Shown: piece after piece, positions 1 to 10,185 of the stretch
How positions within the stretch are numbered: the first letter of the stretch is position 1
How the letters are laid out: the number at the start of each line of letters is the position of its first letter
NCBI GenBank assembly: GCA_009929315.1
Contig: SAAS01000007.1
Span: 62,001 to 126,000 of the forward strand
Direction of reading: 5' to 3'
DNA: 64,000 nt
Source of the DNA: Clostridia bacterium
GTDB lineage: Bacteria > Bacillota > Clostridia > Oscillospirales > Oscillospiraceae
The notes under the pieces: model-generated
Databases searched by the model: none
What the model was told of the DNA's origin: nothing
What the model saw: the letters and a program-made list of their open reading frames with translations, nothing else
Translations under genes and position numbers: made by a program

Positions 1-541
1 ACCCGAAAAGGAGCTCGCCGCTTTCCGCCGTGATAATCTGGGCTTCGTTTTTCAGGATTTCAACCTGCTTGATACTTTTTCTCTGCGCGACAACATCTAT
101 CTCCCCCTCGTTCTGGCGGGAATGGGGCACAAGGAGATGAGCGAGCGTATTATATCCATTGCTTACAGGCTTGGAATAACCGATATTCTCGAAAAAATGC
201 CTTATGAGATTTCCGGCGGACAGAAGCAGCGCTGTGCCATCGCCAGAGCCCTCATCACAAATCCGCGCATGATACTTGCGGACGAGCCGACGGGCGCGCT
301 TGACTCCCGCTCCGCCGACGCGCTTCTTGAGGTTTTCAGGGGCATAAACGAACTCGGGCAGACCGTGCTTATGGTGACACACAGCGTCAAGGCGGCTTCA
401 AACGCGGGAAGGATTCTTTTCCTTCGCGACGGTGAGATTTTCCATCAGCTCTACCGCGGAGACAGGTCAAATGAGGAAATGTTCGGCGTTATTTCCGACA
501 CTCTTACCTCAATGGCAGCAGGCGGTGACAGCAATGCGTAA
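1..541 (+). CDS. ABC transporter ATP-binding protein, BceA-like (5' end missing)
   Basis: The gene enters from the left edge; the open frame starts at base 2 and runs to TAA at 539-541, so the Walker A region lies outside the window. Visible motifs are the Q-loop (GFVFQDFNLLD), the signature ISGGQKQ, Walker B with ILADEPTGALD, and the H-loop histidine in LMVTH. These define the MacB/LolD/BceA class of ATPases, which energise FtsX-type permeases. The stop overlaps the start of the permease by 8 bases, so the two are co-translated. A role in peptide-antibiotic sensing or resistance is inferred from the paired permease and is not proven. Confidence 0.93.
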   Translation, partial: PEKELAAFRRDNLGFVFQDFNLLDTFSLRDNIYLPLVLAGMGHKEMSERIISIAYRLGITDILEKMPYEISGGQKQRCAIARALITNPRMILADEPTGALDSRSADALLEVFRGINELGQTVLMVTHSVKAASNAGRILFLRDGEIFHQLYRGDRSNEEMFGVISDTLTSMAAGGDSNA

Positions 542-2525
542 GACGGCCTTTTATCCGAAGCTCGCCTCCCAGAACATCCGAAGGAACAAGCAGTTCTATC
601 TGCCCTTTATCCTTACCTGTATTGCAACGACGGCACTTTTCTATATTATGTGCTTTCTGACCTTCAATGAGGGCACGGGCAACATGCCGGGCACCGAGTA
701 CATTTCCTTTATACTAAACCTCGGCTGCATAGTAATCGGACTTTTTTCCGCAATCTTTCTTTTCTACACGAACAGCTTTCTTATGAAGCGCCGCCAAAAG
801 GAACTGGGCCTTTATAATATCCTCGGCATGGGGAAAGGCAATATTGCCGCCGTGCTGTTCTTTGAAACGATTTTTGTTTTGCTCATAACGCTCGTTTTCG
901 GTCTTGCTCTGGGCATTTTGCTCTCAAAGCTGACACTTCTACTGCTGTGCAAGCTGATTAGCTTTACTGTCCCCTACGGCTTTGAAATTTCCGTAAAGGG
1001 ACTAATTTACAGCGGCTGCCTCTTTTGCGGTATTTTTTTGCTGATTCTCATTTCAAACCTCGTGCGCATTAAGCTTTCCAAGCCTATTGAGTTGCTTTAC
1101 GGCGGAAATGTTGGCGAGAAAGAGCCCAAGACCAGATGGATTCTTGCCATTTTAGGTATTCTGGCCCTCGGAGCCGGCTACTACATCGCCATCACAACCG
1201 AAGCGCCCTTGCAGGCAATTATGCTTTTCTTTGTCGCTGTCGTGCTCGTCATAATCGGCACCTACCTGCTCTTCACCGCGAGCAGCATCGCCCTGCTAAA
1301 GCGGCTTAGAAGCAGACCCAATTACTATTATAAAACCCGGCACTTCATTCCCGTTTCCGGAATGATTTACCGTATGAAGCAAAACGCCGTGGGCCTTGCC
1401 AATATTTGCATACTTGCAACTATGGTTCTCGTTATGGTTTCAGGTACGGTCTGTCTTTATCTCGGAACGGACGACGCGCTGGAAACGGCCTACCCCACCG
1501 ATATAATCGTTGAAGTCGGAGCGCCCGCAGGAAATGCCCGTGAAACTCTAAAGGCTGCTATCGCAGAGGCGGTTGCCGAAAGCGGTCTTCATATGACAAA
1601 TATCAGCGACCTTTCCTATCTCGACTTTGCTGCAACACGCGAAGGCAACGATTTCGGAGACGATTTCACCTCCTACGTCAATCCCAGCGATAACGCATAC
1701 TTGTTTTTCATCTCGGTCTCCGAATATAAAAGATTTTCCGGTGAGGACGCGGTTTTAAGCTCAAACGAGGCTCTTGCTTTTGCAAAAGACTCAAAGCTTA
1801 CTGACAGCTTTAGCTGCTTCGGAAAAGACTTCACGATCAAAAAGTGGCTGACAGCCTTCCCCGCGGTCTCGCAGAAAGCCTCCGTCGTTTCCGAGGACTA
1901 TTTCTTCGTGGTTTCCGACGAAACCTTCGAGGAGATTAATGCCGTGCAGACGGCGAACACCGTGACCTGGTATTACGGCTTCGACGTAGGCGGAACATTG
2001 GATGAACAGGGCGCCTGCCGCGACGCGGTTGACTCCGCCATCGGAAACGCGCTTGTTTCAACTGACGGAACCGATTTGGGCAGCTTTTCATACTCAAGCG
2101 TTTCCTCCCGCGCGGCTTACAGGGACGGCTTCTATTCGATGTACGGCGGTTTCCTGTTTCTCGGTCTATTCCTTGGGCTCGTCTTCATAATCGCGACGGT
2201 GCTCATTATCTATTACAAGCAGCTGTCCGAGGGTTACGACGACAAGGAGCGCTTTGAAATAATGCAGAAGGTGGGCTTGAGCCGTCCCGAAATCAGGAAA
2301 GCCATCCGCAGTCAGGTTTTGGTTGTTTTCTTCCTTCCGCTCGGAATGGCGGTAGTACACATCGCCTTTGCCTTCAAGATGATTACTAAGCTGCTTCTTG
2401 TATTTAACCTGACCAATGTTACTCTCTTCGCCCTGTGTACGCTGGGAACTGTTGCACTTTTCGCCGCTGTCTACGGAATCGTATATCTGCTTACCGCAAA
2501 GGTTTACTATAAACTCGTTAGCTGA
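534..2525 (+). CDS. FtsX-family ABC transporter permease, BceB-like
   Basis: This 663-residue membrane protein starts at the ATG at 534, inside the end of the ATPase gene; the frame is open further upstream, but that part overlaps the ATPase. It begins with a basic segment and one membrane span, followed by three closely spaced spans (about residues 55-190) carrying the FtsX-type RRQKELGLYNILGMG motif. A pair of spans near residues 200-260 precedes a large soluble region (about 315-540), and three spans close the protein. This layout, with about ten spans and one big extracellular domain, is that of the BceB/YxdM permeases for antimicrobial peptides. No two-component system is visible here, but it could lie upstream of the window. 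Confidence 0.88.
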   Translation: MRKTAFYPKLASQNIRRNKQFYLPFILTCIATTALFYIMCFLTFNEGTGNMPGTEYISFILNLGCIVIGLFSAIFLFYTNSFLMKRRQKELGLYNILGMGKGNIAAVLFFETIFVLLITLVFGLALGILLSKLTLLLLCKLISFTVPYGFEISVKGLIYSGCLFCGIFLLILISNLVRIKLSKPIELLYGGNVGEKEPKTRWILAILGILALGAGYYIAITTEAPLQAIMLFFVAVVLVIIGTYLLFTASSIALLKRLRSRPNYYYKTRHFIPVSGMIYRMKQNAVGLANICILATMVLVMVSGTVCLYLGTDDALETAYPTDIIVEVGAPAGNARETLKAAIAEAVAESGLHMTNISDLSYLDFAATREGNDFGDDFTSYVNPSDNAYLFFISVSEYKRFSGEDAVLSSNEALAFAKDSKLTDSFSCFGKDFTIKKWLTAFPAVSQKASVVSEDYFFVVSDETFEEINAVQTANTVTWYYGFDVGGTLDEQGACRDAVDSAIGNALVSTDGTDLGSFSYSSVSSRAAYRDGFYSMYGGFLFLGLFLGLVFIIATVLIIYYKQLSEGYDDKERFEIMQKVGLSRPEIRKAIRSQVLVVFFLPLGMAVVHIAFAFKMITKLLLVFNLTNVTLFALCTLGTVALFAAVYGIVYLLTAKVYYKLVS

Positions 2526-2542
2526 GTTCCCTCCATATTCAT

Positions 2543-2582
2543 AACACGAAGGGCAGCCGCTTTTGCGGCTGCCCTTCGTGTT
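2543..2582. terminator. Bidirectional hairpin terminator between convergent genes
   Basis: A perfect 18-bp stem (2543-2560 with 2565-2582) closes a TTTT loop. It lies between the stop of the permease and the stop of the convergent acyltransferase gene, so it probably ends transcripts from both sides. Confidence 0.85.
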
Positions 2583-2589
2583 AATTTGC

Positions 2590-3864
2590 CTATATGACGC
2601 TAACCTCGCGCACTTTCTCAAGCTCGGAGTCCATAAAATCGAAAAAATTCTCAATATTCGCCCTGTCCTCCGGAGTGCCGTAAAGCCCGACCCCCAAGGT
2701 GATTTTATCATTAAAGCTGGTTGCCGACATCTGGAAATGCGGGCGATATTTTATTGAGGCAAACATTGCCGCGTTTTTAACCTCCGAGTTTTCAAACAAA
2801 AGTTTTGAAGAATCCAAAACGCCGATGTTTGTCATGCTTATCTTCGGATTTCTAAGCGACTTTCGGAGAATTCCATACACGTTAAGAAAAGGAATTTCAA
2901 AGCCCGCGTCAAGCTTCAGGAAGGTGTTAAGTCCCATGTTGCCGGCCTTCTTCTCCCTCATGACCGCGCTCACCTTGCCGAGCGTTGCGCCAAAGCTCTC
3001 ATCCTCATCAACCGTGATTTTCACAATTGTGGTTGATGAGAGATTTGTAAGCGCTAAAAAGCTCTTGTCGTTTAAGTACCTGCGCATGTCTATCATAATC
3101 GGAACGGCGAACTGCCTGCCCCTCAGGTTAAGTATTTCAGTCAGCGCACGAAAATAGCCCGCAAGCAGGATGTCATTTACCGTAACGTCGTTCAAGCGGC
3201 AGCAGGCTCGAATATTCCCGAATACTTCGGGGGAAATCTCATGCGAAACGATGAAGGGGGACGGGTCTCCGGCTTTGCTCATCGGAAATTCCCAAGCCGA
3301 TTTCTGGTTATTATCCTTGCTCCCTCTAAAAAAGAGCTTGACACGGTCAAAAAAGCTCAGCTTGAAAAACACGCCCTTAAAGCCCCTGTCTCCATCAATA
3401 ACAAAATCCGGCACGTAGTTTGGGTTCTTTTGGAGCCTTGAATAAATCTCCGAAAAAAGATAAACGCACTGCTTGAATCCGGCGGCGTCGCAGACCATGT
3501 GATTTATCACTATCGAGAGCGCGGAGTTTTTGCTTTGCAGAAGGCAAAATCTAATCTGCGGCCCTGTCGCCTCCTCCGTTTTCGAAACCGAAAACCTTTG
3601 GAATTCGTCTTGCTTATCCGTAACCGTAAATAGACCTTTTATGTCGGGGGACGCAGCGTCTTCCCAGCAGGATTTGCCCTCGCGCGCTCTGTACACCCCC
3701 GATAAAATCGGCACCGCTTTGAGGAGCAGCTGCGCCGCTCTCTGCAATAACTCAGCCTGAATCCCGCCCTCAAAGCGGATTACGCAATGCACCTGATGGT
3801 CGCTGAACCCCGTGGTTTCATACAGGTATTGAAATTTATCAAAAATCTCCGCTTTGCGTTCCAT
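2590..3864 (-). CDS. Condensation-fold (chloramphenicol-acetyltransferase-like) acyltransferase
   Basis: The 424-residue soluble protein has the overall pattern of the NRPS condensation/alcohol acetyltransferase superfamily. The catalytic HHxxxDG motif appears as NHMVCDAAG near residue 120: the second histidine and the aspartate are kept and the first histidine is replaced by asparagine. The C-terminal half contains the acceptor-tunnel region with NDILLAGYFRAL. No carrier or adenylation domain is fused or adjacent, so it is a free-standing enzyme that probably transfers an acyl group to an alcohol or amine. Substrate unknown. The ATG at 3864 is its first methionine; no strong ribosome binding site is visible. 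Confidence 0.75.
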   Translation of the reverse strand: MERKAEIFDKFQYLYETTGFSDHQVHCVIRFEGGIQAELLQRAAQLLLKAVPILSGVYRAREGKSCWEDAASPDIKGLFTVTDKQDEFQRFSVSKTEEATGPQIRFCLLQSKNSALSIVINHMVCDAAGFKQCVYLFSEIYSRLQKNPNYVPDFVIDGDRGFKGVFFKLSFFDRVKLFFRGSKDNNQKSAWEFPMSKAGDPSPFIVSHEISPEVFGNIRACCRLNDVTVNDILLAGYFRALTEILNLRGRQFAVPIMIDMRRYLNDKSFLALTNLSSTTIVKITVDEDESFGATLGKVSAVMREKKAGNMGLNTFLKLDAGFEIPFLNVYGILRKSLRNPKISMTNIGVLDSSKLLFENSEVKNAAMFASIKYRPHFQMSATSFNDKITLGVGLYGTPEDRANIENFFDFMDSELEKVREVSVI

Positions 3865-4121
3865 TATGTATCTCCCGTCAATTTATTGTGCTTAACGAAA
3901 CTGCCAGCTTTATGCGGCAAAGTATACATCCGAAGTAAGGCAAAATCAATATAATAAATTTATAAGCTCCCGCCTCGGCAACTCTTCTTCCGCACCGAGA
4001 AAATTGCGGATACAAAACACTTTATAGTGGCTATTTTTCTCCGATGGTGTATAATAAGATGAATAAATATGAGTATATAAGTTTGTGACATTGCCTCATA
4101 ATATTAACACGGAGGTTTAAT

Positions 4122-5537
4122 ATGCGTAAGACAAAAATAATCTGCACACTCGGTCCCGCGACTGACGACCCTGCTGTTTTGAAAAAGCTTGTTGAAAGCG
4201 GAATGGACGTGGCGCGTTTCAATTTTTCTCACGGAACTCAGGAGGAGCAGCTTCAAAGACTGGAAAGTCTAAAGAAAATCAGCGGTGAGCTGGGTATCCC
4301 CGTTGCCGCGCTTATGGATACGAAGGGTCCCGAGATTCGTCTTGGGCTTTTCGAGAACGGAAAAGCCGTCCTCAAAACAGGTGACAGTTTTACTCTCACA
4401 ACTGACGACTGTCTCGGAAACGCCCAACGCGCTCATGTTAATTACGCGGGGCTCACGAGCGACGTTCGTCCCGGCGACAAAATATTGCTTGACGACGGCA
4501 AGATTTCCCTGCTTGTCGAGTGTGTCAAGTCACCCGAAATCCTCTGCAGAGTGGAAAACGACGGTCCGATTTCCGACAGAAAGGGAGTCAATGTACCCGG
4601 CGTTATGCTCACCATGCCCTATATAAGCAAAAAAGACTACGATGACTTAATTTTTGCGGCAAAGGTCGGCTTTGATTTTATTGCCGCCTCCTTCGTGCGC
4701 ACCGCCGATGATGTTAAAGAGATTCGCATGCTTCTTAACTGGAACGGAGGAGAAAAGATAAAAATAGTAGCGAAAATCGAGAATTTGCAGGGAGTTGCGA
4801 ATTTCGAGGAAATTCTTGATGCTTCGGACGGAATTATGATTGCCCGCGGCGACCTTGGTGTCGAGGTTCCGCTGGAGGACGTTCCCGTAATCCAAAAGCA
4901 GCTCATTAACAAGGTTTACAGACGCGGAAAACCGGTTATTACCGCAACGCAGATGCTCGAATCCATGATTACCTATCCCCGTCCGACCAGAGCCGAGGCA
5001 ACAGACGTGGCAAACGCAATTTATGACGGCACGAGCGCCATTATGCTCTCGGGCGAAACCGCCGCCGGCAAATACCCCGTCGAAGCGCTTCAGACCATGG
5101 TGCGCATAGCGGGGAGAGCCGAAGAGGACATTAACTATGCGGGGCGTTTCAAGAAAATGGAGTTTGACAGCGGCGGCAATGTGACCCACGCAATTTCTCA
5201 CGCCGCCTGCACCTCCGCAATCGATTTGGGAGCGAAGGCGATAGTCGCCTTTACTCTTTCAGGCAGAACCGCGCAGGAGCTTTCGGCTTTCCGCCCCCCC
5301 TGCCGCGTAATCGCCTGCACCAGCTCCGAACAGACTTACCGCCAGCTAAGCCTCAACTGGGGTGTACATGCGCTGATGGCAAAAAACGAGGAAAATCTGG
5401 ACGAGATGTTTGCGCGCGGTCTGGAGGCTGCGGTTAAGACCGGCCTGCTCCAGGCAGGGGACACGGTTGTTCTTACAGCCGGCGTGCCGATAGGCGTTTC
5501 CGGCTCGACAAATTTCATAAAAGTTATGCACGCATAA
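4122..5537 (+). CDS. pyk: Pyruvate kinase
   Basis: The 471-residue protein carries the full catalytic core: the N-terminal KIICTLGPATDD motif, FNFSHG, the substrate site MDTKGPEIRLG, the active-site lysine region in KIENLQG, and MIARGDLGVEV. It catalyses the last step of glycolysis, phosphoenolpyruvate plus ADP to pyruvate plus ATP. It ends after the allosteric C domain and lacks the extra PEP-utiliser-like domain found in Bacillus enzymes. GGAGG at 4111-4115 sits 6 bases before the ATG. A TATAAT at 4050-4055 is a likely -10 element, although no good -35 precedes it. Confidence 0.97.
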   Translation: MRKTKIICTLGPATDDPAVLKKLVESGMDVARFNFSHGTQEEQLQRLESLKKISGELGIPVAALMDTKGPEIRLGLFENGKAVLKTGDSFTLTTDDCLGNAQRAHVNYAGLTSDVRPGDKILLDDGKISLLVECVKSPEILCRVENDGPISDRKGVNVPGVMLTMPYISKKDYDDLIFAAKVGFDFIAASFVRTADDVKEIRMLLNWNGGEKIKIVAKIENLQGVANFEEILDASDGIMIARGDLGVEVPLEDVPVIQKQLINKVYRRGKPVITATQMLESMITYPRPTRAEATDVANAIYDGTSAIMLSGETAAGKYPVEALQTMVRIAGRAEEDINYAGRFKKMEFDSGGNVTHAISHAACTSAIDLGAKAIVAFTLSGRTAQELSAFRPPCRVIACTSSEQTYRQLSLNWGVHALMAKNEENLDEMFARGLEAAVKTGLLQAGDTVVLTAGVPIGVSGSTNFIKVMHA

Positions 5538-5597
5538 CGCCTTTTAACAATTTGGGCGCGGCGTAAGTTCCTATTTCCGCATTTCAAGGAGTGACAC

Positions 5598-7556
5598 ATG
5601 GGCGAATTTCATGTTGTAAGCGAATATCAGCCGGCCGGAGACCAGCCGCAGGCTATTGATGCCCTTGCCCAAGGACTTGAGCTCGGTTTTGAGGATCAAA
5701 CCCTGCTGGGCGTGACGGGCAGCGGCAAGACCTTTACCATGGCAAAAATCATTGAAAAAGTTCAGAGACCGACTCTTGTTCTTGCCCACAACAAGACCTT
5801 GGCGGCGCAGCTCTGCGCGGAATTTAAGGAGTTTTTTCCCGACAACGCCGTGGAATATTTCGTTTCCTATTACGACTATTACCAGCCCGAGGCCTACATT
5901 CCGCACACGGACACCTTCATCGAAAAGGACAGCTCCATAAACGACGAAATTGAGCGGCTTCGCCACAGCGCCACCTCCTCGCTTTTTGAGCGGCGCGACG
6001 TAATCGTTGTGTCCTCCGTTTCCTGCATTTACGGCTTGGGCGACCCGATTGACTACGCGAGCATGGTAATTTCCCTTCGTCAAGGTCAGCAGCGCGACAG
6101 GGACGAGCTTTTAAGGCGGCTCATAGACAATCGCTATGAGCGCAACGATATCGCCTTTGAGCGAAATATGTTCAGGGTTCGCGGTGACACGGTGGAAATA
6201 TTCCCCGCGTATTCAACTGACACGGCAATTCGCGTCGAGTTTTTCGGAAACGAAATCGACAGAATCAGCGAAATTAACGTGGTAACGGGCACGGCAAAGC
6301 GCAAGCTGTCTCATGTCGCGATATATCCCGCCTCCCACTATGTCACGACAAAGGAAAAAATGGCGGAGGCGATTGGCGAAATTCGCGCCGAGTGTGAGGA
6401 GCGGGTAAAGTTTTTTGAAGAAAACGGCAAGCTTCTCGAAGCGCAGCGAATCTCCCAGCGCACAAACTATGATATTGAAATGATGCAGGAGCTGGGCTAT
6501 TGCTCCGGCATCGAAAACTACTCGCGCATCATAAGCGGCAGACCTAAGGGCTCCGCGCCTATGACGCTGCTCGACTATTTCCCGAAGGACTTCATTCTTT
6601 TCGTGGACGAAAGCCACGTTTCCATACCTCAGGTTCGGGCTATGTACGCGGGCGACAGGGCAAGGAAGGAAAACCTCGTCGAATACGGCTTCCGTCTGCC
6701 CTCGGCCTTTGACAATCGACCGCTTAAATTTGCCGAGTTCCAAAAGCGTATAAAGCAGGCAATCTATGTTTCGGCGACGCCCTCCGACTATGAGCGCGAG
6801 CGCTCCGCGCAGATTGCCGAGCAGATTATCCGTCCGACGGGACTTCTCGACCCCGAGGTTTCCGTCAGGCCTTCCGAGGGGCAGATTGACGACCTCATTG
6901 GCGAAATTAACGCGCGTGTCGAGAAAAAGGAGAGAACGCTTGTCACGACCCTCACCAAAAAAATGGCGGAGGATTTGACAGCCTATCTCGGCGGCGCGGG
7001 CATAAAGTGCCGCTATATGCACCACGACATTGACACCATCGAGCGAATGTCGATAATCCGCGACCTTCGTTTGGGAGAGTTTGACGTACTCATCGGCATT
7101 AACCTTCTGCGCGAGGGCTTGGATTTGCCCGAGGTTTCGCTCGTTGCGGTTCTCGACGCGGACAAGGAGGGTTTCCTGCGCAGCGAAACGAGCCTTATTC
7201 AGACCATTGGCCGTGCCGCGCGAAACTCCGAGGGTCTTGTCATCATGTATGCCGACAACATCACCCGCTCTATGAACGCCGCTATTTATGAAACAAACCG
7301 CCGCCGTGAAAAGCAGCGCGCCTATAACGAAGCAAACGGCATAACGCCGAAAACCATCATCAAGTCCGTGCGCAATCTGCTGGAAATTTCCGATGCAGCC
7401 GATAGCGAAATTAACGAAACAGGTGTTAAGATGACCGCTTCTGAAAAGCGCATGCTCATAGAAAAGCTTGAAAAGCAGATGCGCGACGCTGCCAAAATGC
7501 TTGAATTTGAAATCGCCGCTGAAATCAGGGACAGACTTATAAAACTGCGCGGCTGA
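5598..7556 (+). CDS. uvrB: UvrABC excinuclease subunit B
   Basis: The 652-residue protein has the family's normal length and all landmarks: Walker [11 protein letters not shown] near residue 39, the beta-hairpin [12 protein letters not shown] near residue 91, the helicase motif DESHVSIPQ near 338, the Arg-finger motif QTIGRAARN, and a C-terminal UvrC-binding coiled coil (about residues 610-652). UvrB verifies DNA damage after UvrA loading and recruits UvrC for incision. AAGGAG at 5585-5590 supports the ATG at 5598. It is followed 59 bases later by polA. No uvrA lies nearby, which differs from the common uvrB-uvrA pairing. Confidence 0.98.
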   Translation: MGEFHVVSEYQPAGDQPQAIDALAQGLELGFEDQTLLGVTGSGKTFTMAKIIEKVQRPTLVLAHNKTLAAQLCAEFKEFFPDNAVEYFVSYYDYYQPEAYIPHTDTFIEKDSSINDEIERLRHSATSSLFERRDVIVVSSVSCIYGLGDPIDYASMVISLRQGQQRDRDELLRRLIDNRYERNDIAFERNMFRVRGDTVEIFPAYSTDTAIRVEFFGNEIDRISEINVVTGTAKRKLSHVAIYPASHYVTTKEKMAEAIGEIRAECEERVKFFEENGKLLEAQRISQRTNYDIEMMQELGYCSGIENYSRIISGRPKGSAPMTLLDYFPKDFILFVDESHVSIPQVRAMYAGDRARKENLVEYGFRLPSAFDNRPLKFAEFQKRIKQAIYVSATPSDYERERSAQIAEQIIRPTGLLDPEVSVRPSEGQIDDLIGEINARVEKKERTLVTTLTKKMAEDLTAYLGGAGIKCRYMHHDIDTIERMSIIRDLRLGEFDVLIGINLLREGLDLPEVSLVAVLDADKEGFLRSETSLIQTIGRAARNSEGLVIMYADNITRSMNAAIYETNRRREKQRAYNEANGITPKTIIKSVRNLLEISDAADSEINETGVKMTASEKRMLIEKLEKQMRDAAKMLEFEIAAEIRDRLIKLRG

Positions 7557-7615
7557 ATAACTCCGCTTTTTGCGGTGTGGGTCTTTCTTGGCCTCGATAT
7601 GAAAGGAAAACCGTA

Positions 7616-10174
7616 ATGAAACTCATGATTCTCGACGGCAACAGCATAGTTAACCGTACCTTCTACGGTATTCGTATGCTGACTGCGCCGGACGGCACGC
7701 CCACAAACGGAATATACGGCTTTCTCACCATCCTTCGCAAGCTCCTTGAGGAGGAGAGACCTCAGGCCGTTTGCGTTGCCTTTGACCTTAAAGCGCCCAC
7801 CTTCCGTCATGTGCAGTATGAAAACTATAAGGCGCAGCGCAAGGCAATGCCCGAGGAGCTGGCGATTCAGATTCCGATTTTAAAGGACGTGCTGGACACT
7901 CTTAACATAAAGCGGCTCGAGCTCCCGGGCTATGAGGCGGATGACCTTATCGGTACAGTCGGCCGTATATGCGGTGAGCAGGGTCATGAATGCGTTATCG
8001 TAACCGGCGATAAGGACAGCTTCCAGCTTATAACCCAAACCACCCATGTGCGCCATATCAAGTCCCGCATGGGCAAAACCGAAACCACGGAATATACTCC
8101 CGAGGTCTTCTTCGAGGAATACGGTTTTGAGCCGAAGCGCATAGTCGACCTCAAGGCGCTCATGGGCGACTCGAGCGACAACATTCCCGGTGTCAAGGGA
8201 GTGGGCGAAAAGACCGCGCTTGAGCTGATACGCGCTTACGGCACGCTCGAGAACATCTATGCCGATGTCGGCGCTCTTGACATCAAAGACAGCGTTAAGA
8301 CAAAGCTGATTGAGGGCGCGGCGGACGCGCAAATGTCATATTCCCTCGCGACCATCGAACAGAGCGTACCGATTTCCTTTACGCCCGAGAGCTGTATCTT
8401 CACGGGCGATTACAGCGGCGGATACGCGCTTTTTAGAAAGCTCGGCTTTAATTCCCTCATTGAAAAATGGGGCATAACCGAGAGGGAGGACAGCGGCTCA
8501 TCCTCGGATTCTCCCCTTCTTCCGACAGTTGAAATTAGCGGCGGTGCCGAGCTAAAGGAGCTTCTAACTAAACTTCAGGTGCTGCCTTATGTTGCGGTTT
8601 TACCGCTGGACGGGGGACTTGACGCGCTGGAGCTTTGCGACGGGAAAAAGGTCTATATTCTGCGCTGGGCCAATTTAGGCGAAAACTACAACAGTTTCTT
8701 AAAAGAGCTGTTTTCTCAACATGTTCACAAGCTTTCCCACAACAACAAGGATTTTATGGGGCTTTTAATGTCGGAAAATCTCGATTGCGGAGGTTTTATT
8801 TTCGACACCGCTCTGTGCGCCTATTTGCTTGACCCCACCGAGAGCGGCTATGAGCTTTCGCGAATCTCCGCGAAATACCTCGGCGAGGCGAAGCTCGGGA
8901 CGGAGGCGATTTTCTCACTTTACCCCGCTTTGAAAAAGCGGCTTCAAGACGAGGGAATGACCGAGCTTCTCGAAAAAATCGAGCTTCCGCTTTGCGAAGT
9001 CATCTCCCACATGGAGCAAAAAGGTTTTGCCGTTGACAGACAAGCGCTGTCCGATTACGGAAAACAGCTTTCAGTCGGAATTGACGCCGTCCAAAAGGAT
9101 ATTTGGGCGCTCGCGGGAGAGGAATTTAATATAAGCTCCCCAAAGCAGCTCGGAGAAATTCTGTTTGAGAAGCTGATGCTCCCCTCCGGCAAAAAAACAA
9201 AAACCGGTTGGTCCACAAACGCGGATGTGCTTGACTCTCTGCGCGGAAAGCATGAAATCATCGATAAAATCACCGATTACCGCCAGCTCACGAAGCTCAA
9301 ATCCACTTACGCGGACGGACTAATTAAGGTCATCGGCAAGGACGGGCGGATTCATACGAGTTTTCAGATGACCGTTACGGCAACGGGCAGGCTCTCCTCC
9401 ACCGAGCCGAATTTGCAGAACATTCCCGTTCGGACAAAGCTCGGCGCGGAGCTTCGCAAGATGTTTGTCGCCTCCCGCGGCAACGTGCTTGTCGACGCGG
9501 ATTACAGTCAGATTGAGCTGCGGCTCCTCGCCCACATAAGTCATGACGAAACGATGATAAATGCGTTTTTAAGCGGTGAGGATATTCACTCCGTCACCGC
9601 CTCGCAGGTTTTCGGCGTTCCGCTTAAAGAGGTTACCAAACTCCAGCGCTCTCGCGCTAAAGCAGTAAACTTCGGCATTGTTTACGGTATTTCGGCGTTT
9701 TCGCTCTCGCAGGACATCGGCGTTTTCCAGAGCGAGGCCAAAACCTACATCGAAACCTATCTCCAAAAATACAGCGGCGTGCGCGAATATATGGATAATA
9801 TTAAGAAAAAAGCAAAGGAAGACGGCTATGTAACCACCCTTTTCGGGCGCAGACGTCCTCTTCCCGAGCTTAAATCCGCAAATTTCAACCTCCGCTCCTT
9901 CGGCGAGAGAGTTGCGCTCAACACTCCAATTCAGGGGACCGCGGCGGATATAATAAAGCTCGCGATGGTGAACGTCCACCGCCGCATGGAGGCCGAGGGT
10001 TTGCAGGGCAAGCTCATTTTGCAAATCCACGATGAGCTCATTGTCGAATGTCCCGAGGGGGAGGCCGAAGCTGTTAAGAAAATCCTTGTCGAGGAGATGG
10101 AAAACGTCGTTTCATACAGCGTTCCGCTCGATGTCGACGCGAATATCGGAAAAAGCTGGAGCGAAGCTAAGTGA
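7616..10174 (+). CDS. polA: DNA polymerase I
   Basis: The start is placed at the ATG at 7616 (852 residues) because AAAGGAAAA precedes it and the protein then opens with the standard LMILDGNSIVNR; the frame is open from 7577, but those codons look untranslated. The N-terminal 5'-3' exonuclease (to about residue 290) shows YEADDLIGT, TGDKDSFQL and GDSSDNIPGVKGVGEKTA. The polymerase domain has motif A DADYSQIELRLLAHIS, motif B RSRAKAVNFGIVYGIS and motif C LQIHDELIVE. The middle 3'-5' exonuclease region lacks the DxE and downstream aspartates, so proofreading is probably absent. It serves repair and Okazaki-fragment processing. Confidence 0.97.
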   Translation: MKLMILDGNSIVNRTFYGIRMLTAPDGTPTNGIYGFLTILRKLLEEERPQAVCVAFDLKAPTFRHVQYENYKAQRKAMPEELAIQIPILKDVLDTLNIKRLELPGYEADDLIGTVGRICGEQGHECVIVTGDKDSFQLITQTTHVRHIKSRMGKTETTEYTPEVFFEEYGFEPKRIVDLKALMGDSSDNIPGVKGVGEKTALELIRAYGTLENIYADVGALDIKDSVKTKLIEGAADAQMSYSLATIEQSVPISFTPESCIFTGDYSGGYALFRKLGFNSLIEKWGITEREDSGSSSDSPLLPTVEISGGAELKELLTKLQVLPYVAVLPLDGGLDALELCDGKKVYILRWANLGENYNSFLKELFSQHVHKLSHNNKDFMGLLMSENLDCGGFIFDTALCAYLLDPTESGYELSRISAKYLGEAKLGTEAIFSLYPALKKRLQDEGMTELLEKIELPLCEVISHMEQKGFAVDRQALSDYGKQLSVGIDAVQKDIWALAGEEFNISSPKQLGEILFEKLMLPSGKKTKTGWSTNADVLDSLRGKHEIIDKITDYRQLTKLKSTYADGLIKVIGKDGRIHTSFQMTVTATGRLSSTEPNLQNIPVRTKLGAELRKMFVASRGNVLVDADYSQIELRLLAHISHDETMINAFLSGEDIHSVTASQVFGVPLKEVTKLQRSRAKAVNFGIVYGISAFSLSQDIGVFQSEAKTYIETYLQKYSGVREYMDNIKKKAKEDGYVTTLFGRRRPLPELKSANFNLRSFGERVALNTPIQGTAADIIKLAMVNVHRRMEAEGLQGKLILQIHDELIVECPEGEAEAVKKILVEEMENVVSYSVPLDVDANIGKSWSEAK

Positions 10175-10185
10175 GGGGCAGTTCT

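Noticed and set aside
432..533. Longer N-terminus for the BceB-like permease starting at 432
   Set aside because: These codons lie entirely inside the ATPase gene in another frame. The ATG at 534 starts the protein with a typical basic segment and first span.
6213..7025. Minus-strand frame of 270 codons opposite uvrB
   Set aside because: It has the codon pattern expected of a shadow of the plus-strand gene and no independent evidence.
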